64,000 bases of DNA from an uncultured Sphingomonas sp. (GCF_946478955.1 NZ_CAMLDL010000005.1:96237-160236), one strand, 5' to 3'. Positions 8,391-17,664 are shown, counted from the first letter of the stretch. The notes: a model not told the origin generated them from the sequence alone. A program made the numbers and translations.

Positions 8391-9340
8391 TTATTTCCGA
8401 CTTTCGATTCAATAGCCTGCCAGATGAGGGCGGCCGTATTGGTATTGTTGAAACGGTCCATCGCCACGATTCCGGTGGGCGATGTCACGTTGATTTCGGT
8501 CAGCCATTTGCCGCCAATGACGTCGATCCCCACGAACAATAGCCCGCGCTTCTTCAGCTCCGGCCCCAATGCATCGCAGATTTCATGCTCGCTAGCCGAC
8601 AGACCGGTTTGATGCGCTGACCCGCCAGCCGCGAGGTTCGACCGAAACTCTCCCTTCCCGGGCATGCGGTTGATCGCGCCCGCGACCTCGCCATCGACCA
8701 GGATGATACGTTTGTCGCCGTTCGCCACTTCGGGAAGAAATGCCTGGGCGATAAATGGTTCTTTCCAGATCGACGCAAAAAGCTCGGTCAGCGCCGACAT
8801 ATTGCTGCCGTCCCTGCCGACCCGAAATACGCCTTCGCCAGCTTTGCCGTGCAGGGGCTTGATGACAATGTCGCCGTGCTTCGCGTGGAAGGCGCGCACG
8901 TCATCGATGCTGCGCCCGATCATCGTTGGCGGCATGAAGCGCGCGAAGTCGAGCACAAAAAGCTTTTCCGGGGCATCGCGAACGCTGCGCGGATCGTTGA
9001 CCACCAGCGTTTCATTCGCGACCCGTTCGAGCAGGTAGGTGGCAGTGATATAACCGATGTCGAATGGCGGATCCTGCCGCATCAGGACAACATCAATATC
9101 GCGGCCAAGGTCCAGCTTAACTGCGTCGCCAGCATCGAAATGATCGCCCTCAACCTTGCGCACCGTCACCGGATGGGCATGAGCAAAGACGCGGCCGTCC
9201 TCATAGACGAGGTCGCTGGCGAGATAATGGTAAAGCTGATGCCCACGCTCCTGCGCTTCCAGCATCAGGGCGAAGGTGGAATCCCCGGCGATGCCGATCG
9301 ATTCCAACGGGTCCATCTGTACGGCAACGCGTAGGGTCAT
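8387..9340 (-). CDS. gshB: Glutathione synthase
   Basis: A 317-residue ATP-grasp enzyme joining gamma-glutamylcysteine and glycine. Recognisable are MTLRVAVQMDPLESI at the N-terminus, RQDPPFDIGYITATYLLE, VIKPLHGKAGEGVF (ATP-grasp) and LTEINVTSPTGI near the C-terminus, all hallmarks of bacterial GshB. The length is as expected. It lies 34 bases after yraN and overlaps dedA by four bases. Confidence 0.95.
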   Translation of the reverse strand: MTLRVAVQMDPLESIGIAGDSTFALMLEAQERGHQLYHYLASDLVYEDGRVFAHAHPVTVRKVEGDHFDAGDAVKLDLGRDIDVVLMRQDPPFDIGYITATYLLERVANETLVVNDPRSVRDAPEKLFVLDFARFMPPTMIGRSIDDVRAFHAKHGDIVIKPLHGKAGEGVFRVGRDGSNMSALTELFASIWKEPFIAQAFLPEVANGDKRIILVDGEVAGAINRMPGKGEFRSNLAAGGSAHQTGLSASEHEICDALGPELKKRGLLFVGIDVIGGKWLTEINVTSPTGIVAMDRFNNTNTAALIWQAIESKVGNK

Positions 9341-9374
9341 AGCGACACGCGCCTAAGCGAAGCCGAGCGATTTG

Positions 9375-9725
9375 TCACCCTAGCCAGACATTGGGAAGAT
9401 GGCGCGGAAAACGTCCCGGTACAATGAACATGGCGTCAATGCGGATGTCCTCGCCGTTCCTGGCGTAACGGGCGGCCAGCTGCTCTGCGGCCGCCGCAAC
9501 CCGGCGCAGGCGATATTGATCGAGACTCCAGGCCGCGGCTTGTTCAGTGGCACGCTGCTTTACCTCGACGAAGGCGATAATATTGCCGCGCTTTGCGACC
9601 AGATCGACTTCGCCTCCCGCCGTTCGCACGCGCCGATCAAGAATGCGCCAACCTTTCAGGCGAAGCCACCAACTCGCGACGGTCTCCGCTCGCCGCCCTC
9701 TTGCTTCCGCTTTCTGCCGGGTCAG
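9375..9725 (-). CDS. yraN: YraN family protein (UPF0102), CTG start
   Basis: A 116-residue nuclease-like fold protein with the core GGEVDLVAKRGNIIAFVEVK (the E...D...EVK pattern of restriction-endonuclease-like folds). A standard start search gives only an 84-residue protein from a GTG at 9629, missing the conserved N-terminus. Reading further upstream in the same frame gives TRQKAEARGRRAETVASWW, which fits YraN, back to a CTG at 9725 that overlaps the rsmI stop as CTGA. Other in-frame ATG, GTG or TTG codons for the full N-terminus are absent. The family role is unknown; the operon context (rsmI, an LpoA-like gene alongside) is conserved across proteobacteria. Confidence 0.8.
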   Translation of the reverse strand: MTRQKAEARGRRAETVASWWLRLKGWRILDRRVRTAGGEVDLVAKRGNIIAFVEVKQRATEQAAAWSLDQYRLRRVAAAAEQLAARYARNGEDIRIDAMFIVPGRFPRHLPNVWLG

Positions 9726-10585
9726 CTGCGACCGCCCAACTCCAGCGCGCGGGCATATGCGCGCTTCTTTGGAATGCCGAGCGCCGCCGCAACATCGGCC
9801 GCAGCACGACTGGGGGTAAGGGTTTGTAGTGCCGCTTTCAGGGCTTGATCCAACTCGTCATCGCTGGCGTCCTCGCGTTCTGGTGGCGGCCCGACCACGA
9901 TCACAATCTCCCCTTTCGGTGGCGCCTTGGCATAGCGATCCGCCAGCTCGGGGAGTGTGCCGGTGACTGTTTCTTCGTGAAGCTTGCTGATTTCCCTGAT
10001 CACTGCGCCGTCTCGCGGGCCGAGCCCGGTGGCAAGTGCAGCAAGGCTGTCTGCAAGACGCGGCCCGCTTTCATATAGCACCAGGCTGGCGCGGACGTTC
10101 GCCACTTCGGCAATGGCGTCGGTCCGGGCTTTGGCTTTGGCAGGCAGGAAGCCGAGGAACAGGAAACGGTCGGTTGGAAGACCCGCCAGCGTGAGCGCCG
10201 CAATCGCAGCGCAGGGGCCAGGGAGGGTATGCACCGCGAGCCCTGCTTCACGCGCTGCACGCACCAGCTTATAGCCCGGGTCAGAAATCAGCGGGGTTCC
10301 GGCGTCGCTAATTAGCGCCACCGGCTTCGTCGCAATTTCCGCCAACAATCGGCCGCGCAGGGCATCGTCGCTATGGTCGTGATAGGCGGTCATCGGCGCG
10401 GTCGCGCCGACATGGGCGAGCAGCTTGGCACTGACACGCTTGTCCTCCGCAAGCACACGGTCGACGCGGCGCAGCACGTCGGCGGCGCGCGCAGTCAGGT
10501 CGCCAAGGTTGCCGATTGGCGTCGCCACGATATACAGGCCGGGATCAAGGGGTTGGTCCAACATGAGAGGGGTCGGACATGGCAT
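9722..10585 (-). CDS. rsmI: 16S rRNA (cytidine-1402-2'-O)-methyltransferase
   Basis: A 287-residue tetrapyrrole-methylase-fold enzyme that 2'-O-methylates C1402 in the ribosomal P site. The glycine-rich IVATPIGNLGDLT near the N-terminus and LISDAGTPLISDPGYKLV are characteristic. The start may be 10585 (AAGGG is very close) or the ATG at 10564. If 10585 is used, it overlaps the start of the divergent LpoA-like gene. yraN starts within its stop codon. Confidence 0.93.
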   Translation of the reverse strand: MPCPTPLMLDQPLDPGLYIVATPIGNLGDLTARAADVLRRVDRVLAEDKRVSAKLLAHVGATAPMTAYHDHSDDALRGRLLAEIATKPVALISDAGTPLISDPGYKLVRAAREAGLAVHTLPGPCAAIAALTLAGLPTDRFLFLGFLPAKAKARTDAIAEVANVRASLVLYESGPRLADSLAALATGLGPRDGAVIREISKLHEETVTGTLPELADRYAKAPPKGEIVIVVGPPPEREDASDDELDQALKAALQTLTPSRAAADVAAALGIPKKRAYARALELGGRS

Positions 10586-11730
10586 TTTCCCTTAAGGCTA
10601 CGCAAGCGCGTCGAACATTTCTTGCCACTTTAGCTGGCGGGACGCTTTTGCTGGTCGGGTGCCAGACGGCGCCTGTTGGCCCGCGGCCGCCGGGTCCGGG
10701 GCCGGTGACGGGGCCGGAGGAGCCGCAGGTGATTCCGCAAAATGGTATCGCCGTGATCGTCCCGACGACGGGCGGTGACGCGGCCGTCGGAACGTCGATT
10801 GCCAATGCGGCACGACTGGCTCTGGCCGATACGGGCGAAAAGTCGCTAAAGCTAACGGTGTACAACAGCGCCGGACCCGGCGGCGCGGCCGCCGCGACGT
10901 CGCGCGCCATTGCCGACGGCAACGGCCTCATCCTCGGTCCGCTATTGTCGGAGGATGTTCGGGCGGCGGCACCGATTGCCCGGCGTGCCGACGTTCCCGT
11001 TATCGCCTTTTCCAATGACCGCGATGTGGCCGGCAATGGTGTCTTCATCCTTGGCTTCACGCCTGATCAGTCGATCAGCCGGGTGGTTAGCTATTCAAAC
11101 GGTCGCGGCCTTAATCGTTTTGCGGCGCTGGTGCCGAGCGGTGTTTATGGCGAGCGCGCTACCCAATCGATGATGGCCGCAGTGCGCAAATCGGGCGGAA
11201 ACATTGGTGCAATCGAAACCTATAATCGGTCGGCAGTTTCGGTGACTGCTGCGGCAAAGCGTCTGAACGCCAAGGGCAATTTTGATGCGGTCCTGATCGC
11301 CGATAGCGGACGTATTGCCACAGTTGCCGCGCCCGCGTTGAAGGTTGGGCCGCGTCTGCTTGGCACCGAGCTTTGGGCCACGGATAAGACGCTGGGCAAG
11401 ACGATCGCGCTTCGCGGCGGCTGGTTCGCGGCCGCGCCCGATGCGCAATTTGAAAAGCTGTCGGTGCGCTATCGTGCTCGCTATGGCCGCACGCCTTTCC
11501 GCCTTGCCAGCCTTGGCTATGACGCGGTTCTGCTGGCGGTACGCAGCGCGCGCGATTGGAACATTGGAAAACCTTTTCCGTCCCGCAAACTTGTCGATTC
11601 CGATGGCTTTGGTGGCGTTGATGGCAGCTTCCGTTTCGGCCGCGACGGGATCGCTGATCGGTTGCTCGAGGTGAGGCAGGTGACAGCTACCGGGACGCAG
11701 GTTGTCGACCCCGCTCAAAATCACTTCTAG
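10579..11730 (+). CDS. LpoA-like penicillin-binding protein activator (lipoprotein)
   Basis: A 383-residue predicted outer-membrane lipoprotein. The signal peptide ends in the lipobox LLVGC (Cys28), followed by a proline-rich linker and a type-1 periplasmic-binding-protein fold from about residue 55. LpoA-type proteins activate class A PBPs during peptidoglycan synthesis. It faces rsmI-yraN divergently, the neighbourhood known in enterobacteria as yraL-yraM-yraN, which supports the call. GAGAGGGG precedes the ATG. Its TAG stop shares the tetranucleotide CTAG (11727-11730) with the stop of the convergent hemW. Confidence 0.85.
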   Translation: MAFSLKATQARRTFLATLAGGTLLLVGCQTAPVGPRPPGPGPVTGPEEPQVIPQNGIAVIVPTTGGDAAVGTSIANAARLALADTGEKSLKLTVYNSAGPGGAAAATSRAIADGNGLILGPLLSEDVRAAAPIARRADVPVIAFSNDRDVAGNGVFILGFTPDQSISRVVSYSNGRGLNRFAALVPSGVYGERATQSMMAAVRKSGGNIGAIETYNRSAVSVTAAAKRLNAKGNFDAVLIADSGRIATVAAPALKVGPRLLGTELWATDKTLGKTIALRGGWFAAAPDAQFEKLSVRYRARYGRTPFRLASLGYDAVLLAVRSARDWNIGKPFPSRKLVDSDGFGGVDGSFRFGRDGIADRLLEVRQVTATGTQVVDPAQNHF

Positions 11731-12902
11731 ACGGCGATTTCTGCCAAAATTGAATCGAGTAGCAGGCGTCCGGCATTTGTTGTGCCGACGCGGGTTCGAT
11801 CGCGCCACATTAAGCCGTGGCCAATCAGGCGATCAACCGCGCCCCCGTCCACTATATCGGCCACGCCAAGACGCGCGGCCAAAGCCGCAGGTTCGATTCC
11901 TTCGGCAAGGCGAAGTCCCATTACCAGCGCCTCATGTGCGGCTTCGTCGCGGCTGAGCAATTCCTCTTCGGACAGACCATGGCCGTTGCGCGTCATGGCA
12001 GACAGGAAATTTTCTGGTTTCTTGTGCCGAACGGTCCGCATTCCTAGCCGCCGTCCATGGGCGCCAGGACCGACTCCCGCGTAATCCCGGTATCGCCAAT
12101 AGGCGAGATTGTGGCGGCTCTCCGCACCACGACGGGCGTGGTTGGAAATCTCATAGGCCGGGATGCCCGCCGCCGCAGTCCGCGCTTGAGTCAGTTCGAA
12201 CAATTGGGCAGCCGTGTCGGCATCGAGCGGATCAAATTCATGTTTGGCAACCATCGAGGCGAAGCGCGTGCCCGGCTCGATCGTCAATTCGTAGAGCGAG
12301 AGATGCTCGGTGCCGAGGCCGATGGCGCGGTCGAGGTCGCGGGACCAGCTGTCTTCGGTGTCGCCGGGCAGCGCGTAGATCAGGTCGAAGCTGACGCGAT
12401 CCACGGCGGACTGCGCGGCGGCGAGGGCACGTTGCCCCTCCTCCGCATCGTGGGCGCGGCCGAGAAATCGCAAGGCTTCATTGTCGAAGCTTTGCAGGCC
12501 AAGACTAATCCGGTTCACTCCGGCGCTCGCAAGGTCAGCGAAGCGGGCTGCTTCCGCGCTGTTGGGGTTGGCCTCAAGTGTGATTTCGAGATTGTCCGCG
12601 GCGTCCCAATGGTGGGTTGCCGATGCGATCAATGCTTCGACAGTTTTCGGGTCCATCAGGGAGGGCGTTCCGCCGCCAAAGAAGATGCTGGTCAGGCGGC
12701 GACCCGGCAGCACCGCCGCCTCATGCGCCACGTCCCTGAGCAGCGCGTCCCTCCATTCGTCCTGATCAACGCTGTTCCGGACATGGCTGTTGAAATCGCA
12801 ATAGGGGCATTTGCTGACGCAGAACGGCCAATGGACGTAGAGCGCCAGCGGATCGCCGGTTCGTGCGGCGTTCAGGTCGGCTGGGGCAGTAGCGTCAGTC
12901 AT
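11727..12902 (-). CDS. hemW: Radical SAM heme chaperone HemW
   Basis: A 391-residue HemN-like protein of the HemW group. The radical SAM motif CVSKCPYCDF (C28, C32, C35) and GGGTPSLM are clear. The HemW-type N-terminus LALYVHWPFC starts close to residue 20, without the long extension of coproporphyrinogen dehydrogenase HemN. HemW binds heme and delivers it to respiratory proteins rather than oxidising coproporphyrinogen. The ATG at 12902 is chosen because AAGGAG lies 10 bases upstream. It overlaps the divergent CAP gene start by two bases within CATG. Confidence 0.9.
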   Translation of the reverse strand: MTDATAPADLNAARTGDPLALYVHWPFCVSKCPYCDFNSHVRNSVDQDEWRDALLRDVAHEAAVLPGRRLTSIFFGGGTPSLMDPKTVEALIASATHHWDAADNLEITLEANPNSAEAARFADLASAGVNRISLGLQSFDNEALRFLGRAHDAEEGQRALAAAQSAVDRVSFDLIYALPGDTEDSWSRDLDRAIGLGTEHLSLYELTIEPGTRFASMVAKHEFDPLDADTAAQLFELTQARTAAAGIPAYEISNHARRGAESRHNLAYWRYRDYAGVGPGAHGRRLGMRTVRHKKPENFLSAMTRNGHGLSEEELLSRDEAAHEALVMGLRLAEGIEPAALAARLGVADIVDGGAVDRLIGHGLMWRDRTRVGTTNAGRLLLDSILAEIAV

Positions 12903-13455
12903 GTTTCGCGCGCTCCTTACGACCCTTGTCCTGTTCACGCCAGTCGTCGCCGTCGCAGCGCCGATCCGAGAAATATTGCCGTGGCGAGATCAGCGTCCGG
13001 CGCCGCGCGGTGAGCAATTGATGATCAAGGCGATGATGGTCGGACATAATCTGACGCGCGCTGAATATGGCTCGCCCCCGCTTTTGTGGGATAAGGCGTT
13101 GGCACGTGACGCCCAGATCTATGCAAATCGTTTGGCGCAATCCAACCAGTTCAAACATGATTCACAAGTCGGCGGTCGCCCAAAACAGGGTGAAAACCTG
13201 TTTATGGGAACGCGGACCGCCTACCGATACGAAGAGATGGTCGGCGGTTGGATCGATGAGCGACGACTGTTCAAACCGGGTCGCTTCCCCGACAATAGCC
13301 GCAATGGCGACTGGTCGCAGGTAGGGCATTATACCCAGATGGTGTGGCCAACGACGCAATATGTTGGCTGCGCCACCGCATCGAACCGCTGGAGCGATTA
13401 TTTGGTTTGTCGCTATTCGCCAGCGGGGAATGTCGTTGGAGTGACGCTTCGGTAA
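12901..13455 (+). CDS. CAP-domain (SCP/PR-1) secreted protein, first of a tandem pair
   Basis: A 184-residue exported protein: signal peptide MFRALLTTLVLFTPVVAVAA, then a CAP domain with HNLTRAEYG, GENLFMGTR, GHYTQMVW and LVCRYSPAGN. The two cysteines near the end may form a disulfide. Bacterial CAP proteins have no agreed activity; lipid binding and protease-like roles have been proposed. No convincing ribosome site precedes the ATG, but the signal peptide fixes the start. It is a paralogue of the next gene. Confidence 0.85.
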   Translation: MFRALLTTLVLFTPVVAVAAPIREILPWRDQRPAPRGEQLMIKAMMVGHNLTRAEYGSPPLLWDKALARDAQIYANRLAQSNQFKHDSQVGGRPKQGENLFMGTRTAYRYEEMVGGWIDERRLFKPGRFPDNSRNGDWSQVGHYTQMVWPTTQYVGCATASNRWSDYLVCRYSPAGNVVGVTLR

Positions 13456-13491
13456 CCATAGGCGACAGCGCGGAGTTAACCCTTTTCCGCG

Positions 13492-14124
13492 ATGGTGGCC
13501 CGCATGATCCGCGCGTTTTGCCTTGCCCTTTGTATGACCGTGTCCACCGGCGCCGCTGCACAACGAATGCCTAGCCCAAATTGGCCAGCACCGGCAGATC
13601 GAGGTGATGCGCTGTTGGTCAAGACGGCGTTGCGTATCCACAACGCCGCGCGGGCGAAATTCGGTGTGCCCCCAATCAGTTGGAATGACAGCCTTGCGCA
13701 AGGCGCGATGGCCCACGCCCAATATATGGCAGCGACCGGAATCTATGGTCACGACAAGACGCCCGGCCGTCGTAAGGTTGCGGGCGAGAATCTGTGGCGG
13801 GGCACGCGCGGCACTTTTTCCTACGACATCATGATGGATTTGATGGTTGAGGAAGAGCGTTTCTTCCGCCCTGGTGCCTTCCCGAACAATAGCACGACGC
13901 CGGACTGGGAAGCAGTCGCGCATTATACGCAGATTATCTGGCCGACGACGACCGAGGTCGGTTGCGCGCTCGCCAGTTCGGCAACGACTGACTATTTCGT
14001 ATGTCGTTATGCGCCGACCGGCAACAAGGACGGAACCTATCTGGTCGCTGGAGGGCGGCAGCCAGATCCGCTAGCGTCGGCGCCGGCAGGGACCGGAACG
14101 CAGATCGCCTCCAGCCGACGCTAG
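13492..14124 (+). CDS. CAP-domain (SCP/PR-1) secreted protein, second of a tandem pair
   Basis: A 210-residue protein with signal peptide ([17 protein letters not shown]) and a CAP domain: [35 protein letters not shown] and [10 protein letters not shown]. It matches its upstream neighbour in layout and adds a low-complexity C-terminal tail after about residue 180. An ATG at 13504 is an alternative start. The pair probably arose by local duplication. The TAG stop shares CTAG with the convergent rdgB. Confidence 0.85.
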   Translation: MVARMIRAFCLALCMTVSTGAAAQRMPSPNWPAPADRGDALLVKTALRIHNAARAKFGVPPISWNDSLAQGAMAHAQYMAATGIYGHDKTPGRRKVAGENLWRGTRGTFSYDIMMDLMVEEERFFRPGAFPNNSTTPDWEAVAHYTQIIWPTTTEVGCALASSATTDYFVCRYAPTGNKDGTYLVAGGRQPDPLASAPAGTGTQIASSRR

Positions 14125-14722
14125 TTCAGCGCCGCCGTCAGCTTTTCGAATGCCTTGGCGCGGTGGCTGATGGCGTGCTTTTCCGCCGGGTCAATCTCAC
14201 CGAAGGTCTGGTCCATTCCATTGGCGACAAACATCGGGTCATAACCGAAGCCCCTGTCGCCGCGCGGCGGCCAGACGAGGGTGCCGTCGACGCGCCCCTC
14301 AAAGCTCTGGATTTCGCCATTGGGCCACGCCAGCGACAGCGCGCAGACGAAATGGGCGTCGTGCCCCGCGTCGGATCCAGCCGCCTCAACCTCGCTCCAC
14401 ACCCGGCCCATCGCGCGCAGGAAGTCGCGGTTGCCTTGCTCATCCTCGGCCCACCGGGCGGAAAAGATGCCGGGCTTGCCGTGCAGCGCATCGACCGACA
14501 GGCCGCTGTCATCGGCAAGCGCGGGCAGGCCGGTCATGTCGGCAATCTCGCGCGCCTTGATCTCGGCATTGTCGACGAAGGTGACGCCGGTTTCCTCGGG
14601 CTCCGGCAGGTCGAGTTCCGCCGCGCCGACGCATTCGATGCCGTAGGGCACGAGAAGCTCGCGGATTTCGCGCAGCTTGCCTGCATTATGGGTGGCAATG
14701 ACCAGCTTTGGCCCGATCGCTT

Positions 14723-14726
<4 letters not shown>
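14121..14726 (-). CDS. rdgB: XTP/dITP diphosphatase (non-canonical purine NTP pyrophosphatase)
   Basis: A 201-residue HAM1/RdgB enzyme that removes ITP, dITP and XTP from the nucleotide pool. Seen are [18 protein letters not shown] at the N-terminus, [31 protein letters not shown] and the C-terminal [10 protein letters not shown]. The start overlaps the rph stop (ATGA at 14723-14726), the usual rph-rdgB arrangement. Confidence 0.94.
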
Positions 14727-15439
<713 letters not shown>

Positions 15440-15485
15440 GGGGATGATCTCCTGATAATGGTTGGCCTGCTCCTTAGCCCTCTTC

Positions 15486-15571
15486 GTCATTCCCGCGAAA
15501 GCTAAGAATCCCGCTTTTTTGGGTGAGGCGGTGCAGAAAGTAGCGGGATTCCCGCTTTCGCGGGAATGACG
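15486..15571. repeat. REP-like palindromic intergenic element
   Basis: Two long arms of about 30 bases are inverted repeats of each other. The left arm begins GTCATTCCCGCGAAAGC and the right arm ends GCTTTCGCGGGAATGAC. The middle is about 25 bases. The core CATTCCCGCGAAAGCGGGAAT is itself a near palindrome. It resembles the dispersed palindromic repeats common in sphingomonads. It lies between the divergent rph and hrcA. No transposase is encoded, so it is a non-autonomous element or structural repeat. Confidence 0.75.
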
Positions 15572-15621
15572 GGATAGGGATGGGGGTGACGAAAGGGGGG
15601 CGGCATCCTACATCCACGCCC

Positions 15622-16653
15622 ATGAGTGAGCCCATCGGCGACCTGTCCAATCGCATGCGCGACATTTTCCGGCTGGTGGTCGAGGCGTATCTCGAGCGCG
15701 GGCAGCCGGTTGCGTCGAAGGCGCTCGCCGGGTCGCTTTCGCTGTCGCCAGCCTCGATCCGCGGCGTGATGCAGGAACTGGAGGAGCGCGGCCTCCTCAT
15801 GCATCCGCACACCAGCGCCGGGCGAATCCCTACTGAAACCGGTCTGCGCTTGTTCGTCGACGGCATCATGCAATCGTCGATCCCGCCAGCGCGGGAGCGG
15901 CAGGCGATTGAGGCGGGGCTGAAGGACCGCAGCATTGAAGACGCGCTGTCGGCGGCGACGGCGACCCTGTCGGGCCTCAGCGCCTGTGCAGGCGTGGTGC
16001 TGGCGCCGAAGAATGAGCTTCGGCTGCGTCAGTTGAGCTTTGTGCCCGTAGGCCCGGATCGCGCACTTGCGGTGCTGGTCGGCATGGACGGCAGCGTCGA
16101 AAATCGCATTGTCCCGATTGCGCCGGGGGCCAATCCGATGGCGCTCAACGACATCGGCAATTTCATTACCGCGCGGCTGGCCGGCCTGACGCTGTCTGAG
16201 GCCGAGGCGCGATTGCGTGCGGAAATGGTCGAGCGGCGTGAGGCGCTGGATGCGGCGGCGGCGGAGCTGGTCGCGACCGGCCTTGCTGAATGGCGCGAGG
16301 ACCATGCCCAGCGTCCGGTGCTGATCGTGCGCGGACAGGCGAACCTGATCGACGAAAGCGCGGCGGCGGACCTTGAACGCGTACGCCGCCTCCTTGACGA
16401 ATTGGAGGATCGCGCCGAAATCGCCCGCGTATTGGAAGGTGCCCGCGATGGCGAAGGGTGCCGGATATTCATCGGCAGCGAGAATCGAATGTTCGCGCTG
16501 TCAGGGTCGAGCGTCATCGCCGCGCCATATCGGGGAACCGATGGGCAGGTAGTAGGCGTTGTAGGCGTAATAGGCCCGACGAGATTGAACTATGCCCGCG
16601 TTATCCCCATGGTGGATTTCACGGCCCAAGCTTTGACGAGATATATGAGATGA
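15622..16653 (+). CDS. hrcA: Heat-inducible transcription repressor HrcA
   Basis: A 343-residue HrcA: N-terminal winged helix with LSNRMRDIFRLVVEAYLERGQPV and SPASIRGVMQELEERGLL, followed by the GAF-like dimer domain and C-terminal GVVGVIGPTRLNYARVIPMV. HrcA represses heat-shock operons at CIRCE elements. I saw no CIRCE sequence in this window, so its targets are elsewhere. The ATG at 15622 fits the family N-terminus; an in-frame ATG at 15580 would add 14 unconserved residues. Overlaps grpE by ATGA. Confidence 0.93.
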   Translation: MSEPIGDLSNRMRDIFRLVVEAYLERGQPVASKALAGSLSLSPASIRGVMQELEERGLLMHPHTSAGRIPTETGLRLFVDGIMQSSIPPARERQAIEAGLKDRSIEDALSAATATLSGLSACAGVVLAPKNELRLRQLSFVPVGPDRALAVLVGMDGSVENRIVPIAPGANPMALNDIGNFITARLAGLTLSEAEARLRAEMVERREALDAAAAELVATGLAEWREDHAQRPVLIVRGQANLIDESAAADLERVRRLLDELEDRAEIARVLEGARDGEGCRIFIGSENRMFALSGSSVIAAPYRGTDGQVVGVVGVIGPTRLNYARVIPMVDFTAQALTRYMR

Positions 16654-17198
16654 GCGACGACAAAGACCTCCACACCGAAGCCGATGCCATCCGCGAAGAA
16701 ACGGCGGCCACGGCCCCCGAACTTGGCGAACATGATCTGATCGGCGATCTCCAGAAGAAGCTGGAGGAAGCGAATAGCAAGGCGCTCTATGCGGCCGCGG
16801 AGCTGCAGAATGCCCGCCGCCGTATGGACAAGGAAGTGGCCGACACCCGCGCTTACGCAGTGGCCAATTTCGCACGCGATATCCTGTCGGTTCGCGACCA
16901 TCTGGACCGCGCATTGCTTCATGTGCCAACGACGGACATGGCAGAGGGCAAGGCCAAGAGCTTTGTCGAGGGCATTCAGTCAACGCTGCGTGAACTTGAT
17001 GCAGTGCTAGCCCGCAACGGCGTCACCAAGATTGAGGCGATTGGTCAGCAGCTTGACCCTAACAAGCATCAGGCGATGATGGAAATCCCGACCAACAACG
17101 CCGCCCCCGGCACCATCGTAGAGGAAATGCAGTCGGGCTATACCATCAAGGACCGCCTTTTGCGCCCGGCGCTCGTGGGTGTTGCCAGAAACGCTTGA
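16650..17198 (+). CDS. grpE: Nucleotide exchange factor GrpE
   Basis: A 182-residue DnaK co-chaperone. The acidic N-terminus and long coiled coil (about 35-85, DLQKKLEEANSKALYAAAELQNARRRM) precede the beta domain, which holds LDPNKHQAMMEIPTNNAAPGTIVEEMQSGY in several conserved blocks. The start overlaps the hrcA stop (ATGA), so repressor and co-chaperone are coupled. The 3' end overlaps the next gene by 20 bases. Confidence 0.95.
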   Translation: MSDDKDLHTEADAIREETAATAPELGEHDLIGDLQKKLEEANSKALYAAAELQNARRRMDKEVADTRAYAVANFARDILSVRDHLDRALLHVPTTDMAEGKAKSFVEGIQSTLRELDAVLARNGVTKIEAIGQQLDPNKHQAMMEIPTNNAAPGTIVEEMQSGYTIKDRLLRPALVGVARNA

Positions 17199-17625
17199 TC
17201 AATCGCTGGCGCTAGTCGCAGACGCGATGGCGTTGGCGCAGGATCGCTGGTGGATCATCGGCAGCGCGGCGGTCGCGCTGCACGGCGCGGACTCCGGTGT
17301 TATTGATGATATCGACATTGTGCTTAGCGTTAATGATGCGCGCCGGGTTTTACCTCCTCTTGGTGTCCCCCTGACGCCTGGCGGCGGCGATACCCGCTTT
17401 CGGTCCGAAATTTACGAGCGTTGGGCAATCCCACCCGTCCCGGCGGAATTCATGGCCGGGTTCGACTTGAATCGCAGGGGCGAATGGGTGCCGGTTCGCT
17501 TCCAGTCGCGCGACGAGGTCCGCCCCGGTCTTTTTGTTCCGTCACGCGACGAACTTCACCAGCTGCTGCTCGATTTTGGCCGCCAAAAAGATATTGTCCG
17601 GGCGGCAAGCTTGCGTTCAGCCTGA
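17179..17625 (+). CDS. Small nucleotidyltransferase-like protein
   Basis: A 148-residue protein read from a GTG at 17179 inside the end of grpE. It has IIGSAAVALHG (about 26-36) followed by DDIDIVLSV (about 43-51), the GS-x(n)-DxD arrangement of polymerase-beta-type nucleotidyltransferases such as AbiEii and MNT proteins. The rest of a full-size enzyme is absent, and I cannot show a third catalytic Asp. The 20-base overlap puts it in the hrcA-grpE transcript. Its function is unknown. No HEPN partner is adjacent, so a toxin-antitoxin role is not supported. Confidence 0.7.
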   Translation: MLPETLDQSLALVADAMALAQDRWWIIGSAAVALHGADSGVIDDIDIVLSVNDARRVLPPLGVPLTPGGGDTRFRSEIYERWAIPPVPAEFMAGFDLNRRGEWVPVRFQSRDEVRPGLFVPSRDELHQLLLDFGRQKDIVRAASLRSA

Positions 17626-17638
17626 CCCTGCGCAAGAC

Positions 17639-17659
17639 ATCCCCTATATTTAAGGGGAT
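17639..17659 (+). promoter_or_regulatory. Hairpin enclosing the dsbA ribosome-binding site
   Basis: ATCCCCT and AGGGGAT form a 7-bp stem around a 7-base loop (ATATTTA). The 3' arm is the Shine-Dalgarno sequence of the DsbA gene (ATG at 17665). Such sequestration could make translation temperature- or protein-dependent. The upstream genes are heat-shock genes. It lacks a T run, so it is not a terminator on the plus strand. Confidence 0.5.
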
Positions 17660-17664
17660 TATTC

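Noticed and set aside
11890..11900. GGTTCGATTCC, a tRNA T-arm-like sequence
   Set aside because: It lies inside the coding region of hemW, flanking bases do not form a 5-bp stem, and no acceptor or D arm is present.
12057..13013. Plus-strand frame of 318 codons over hemW
   Set aside because: Antisense to a conserved radical SAM gene; composition typical of a shadow frame.
13162..13923. Minus-strand frame of 253 codons over the CAP pair
   Set aside because: It spans two real genes and the gap between them, without start signals or recognisable domains.
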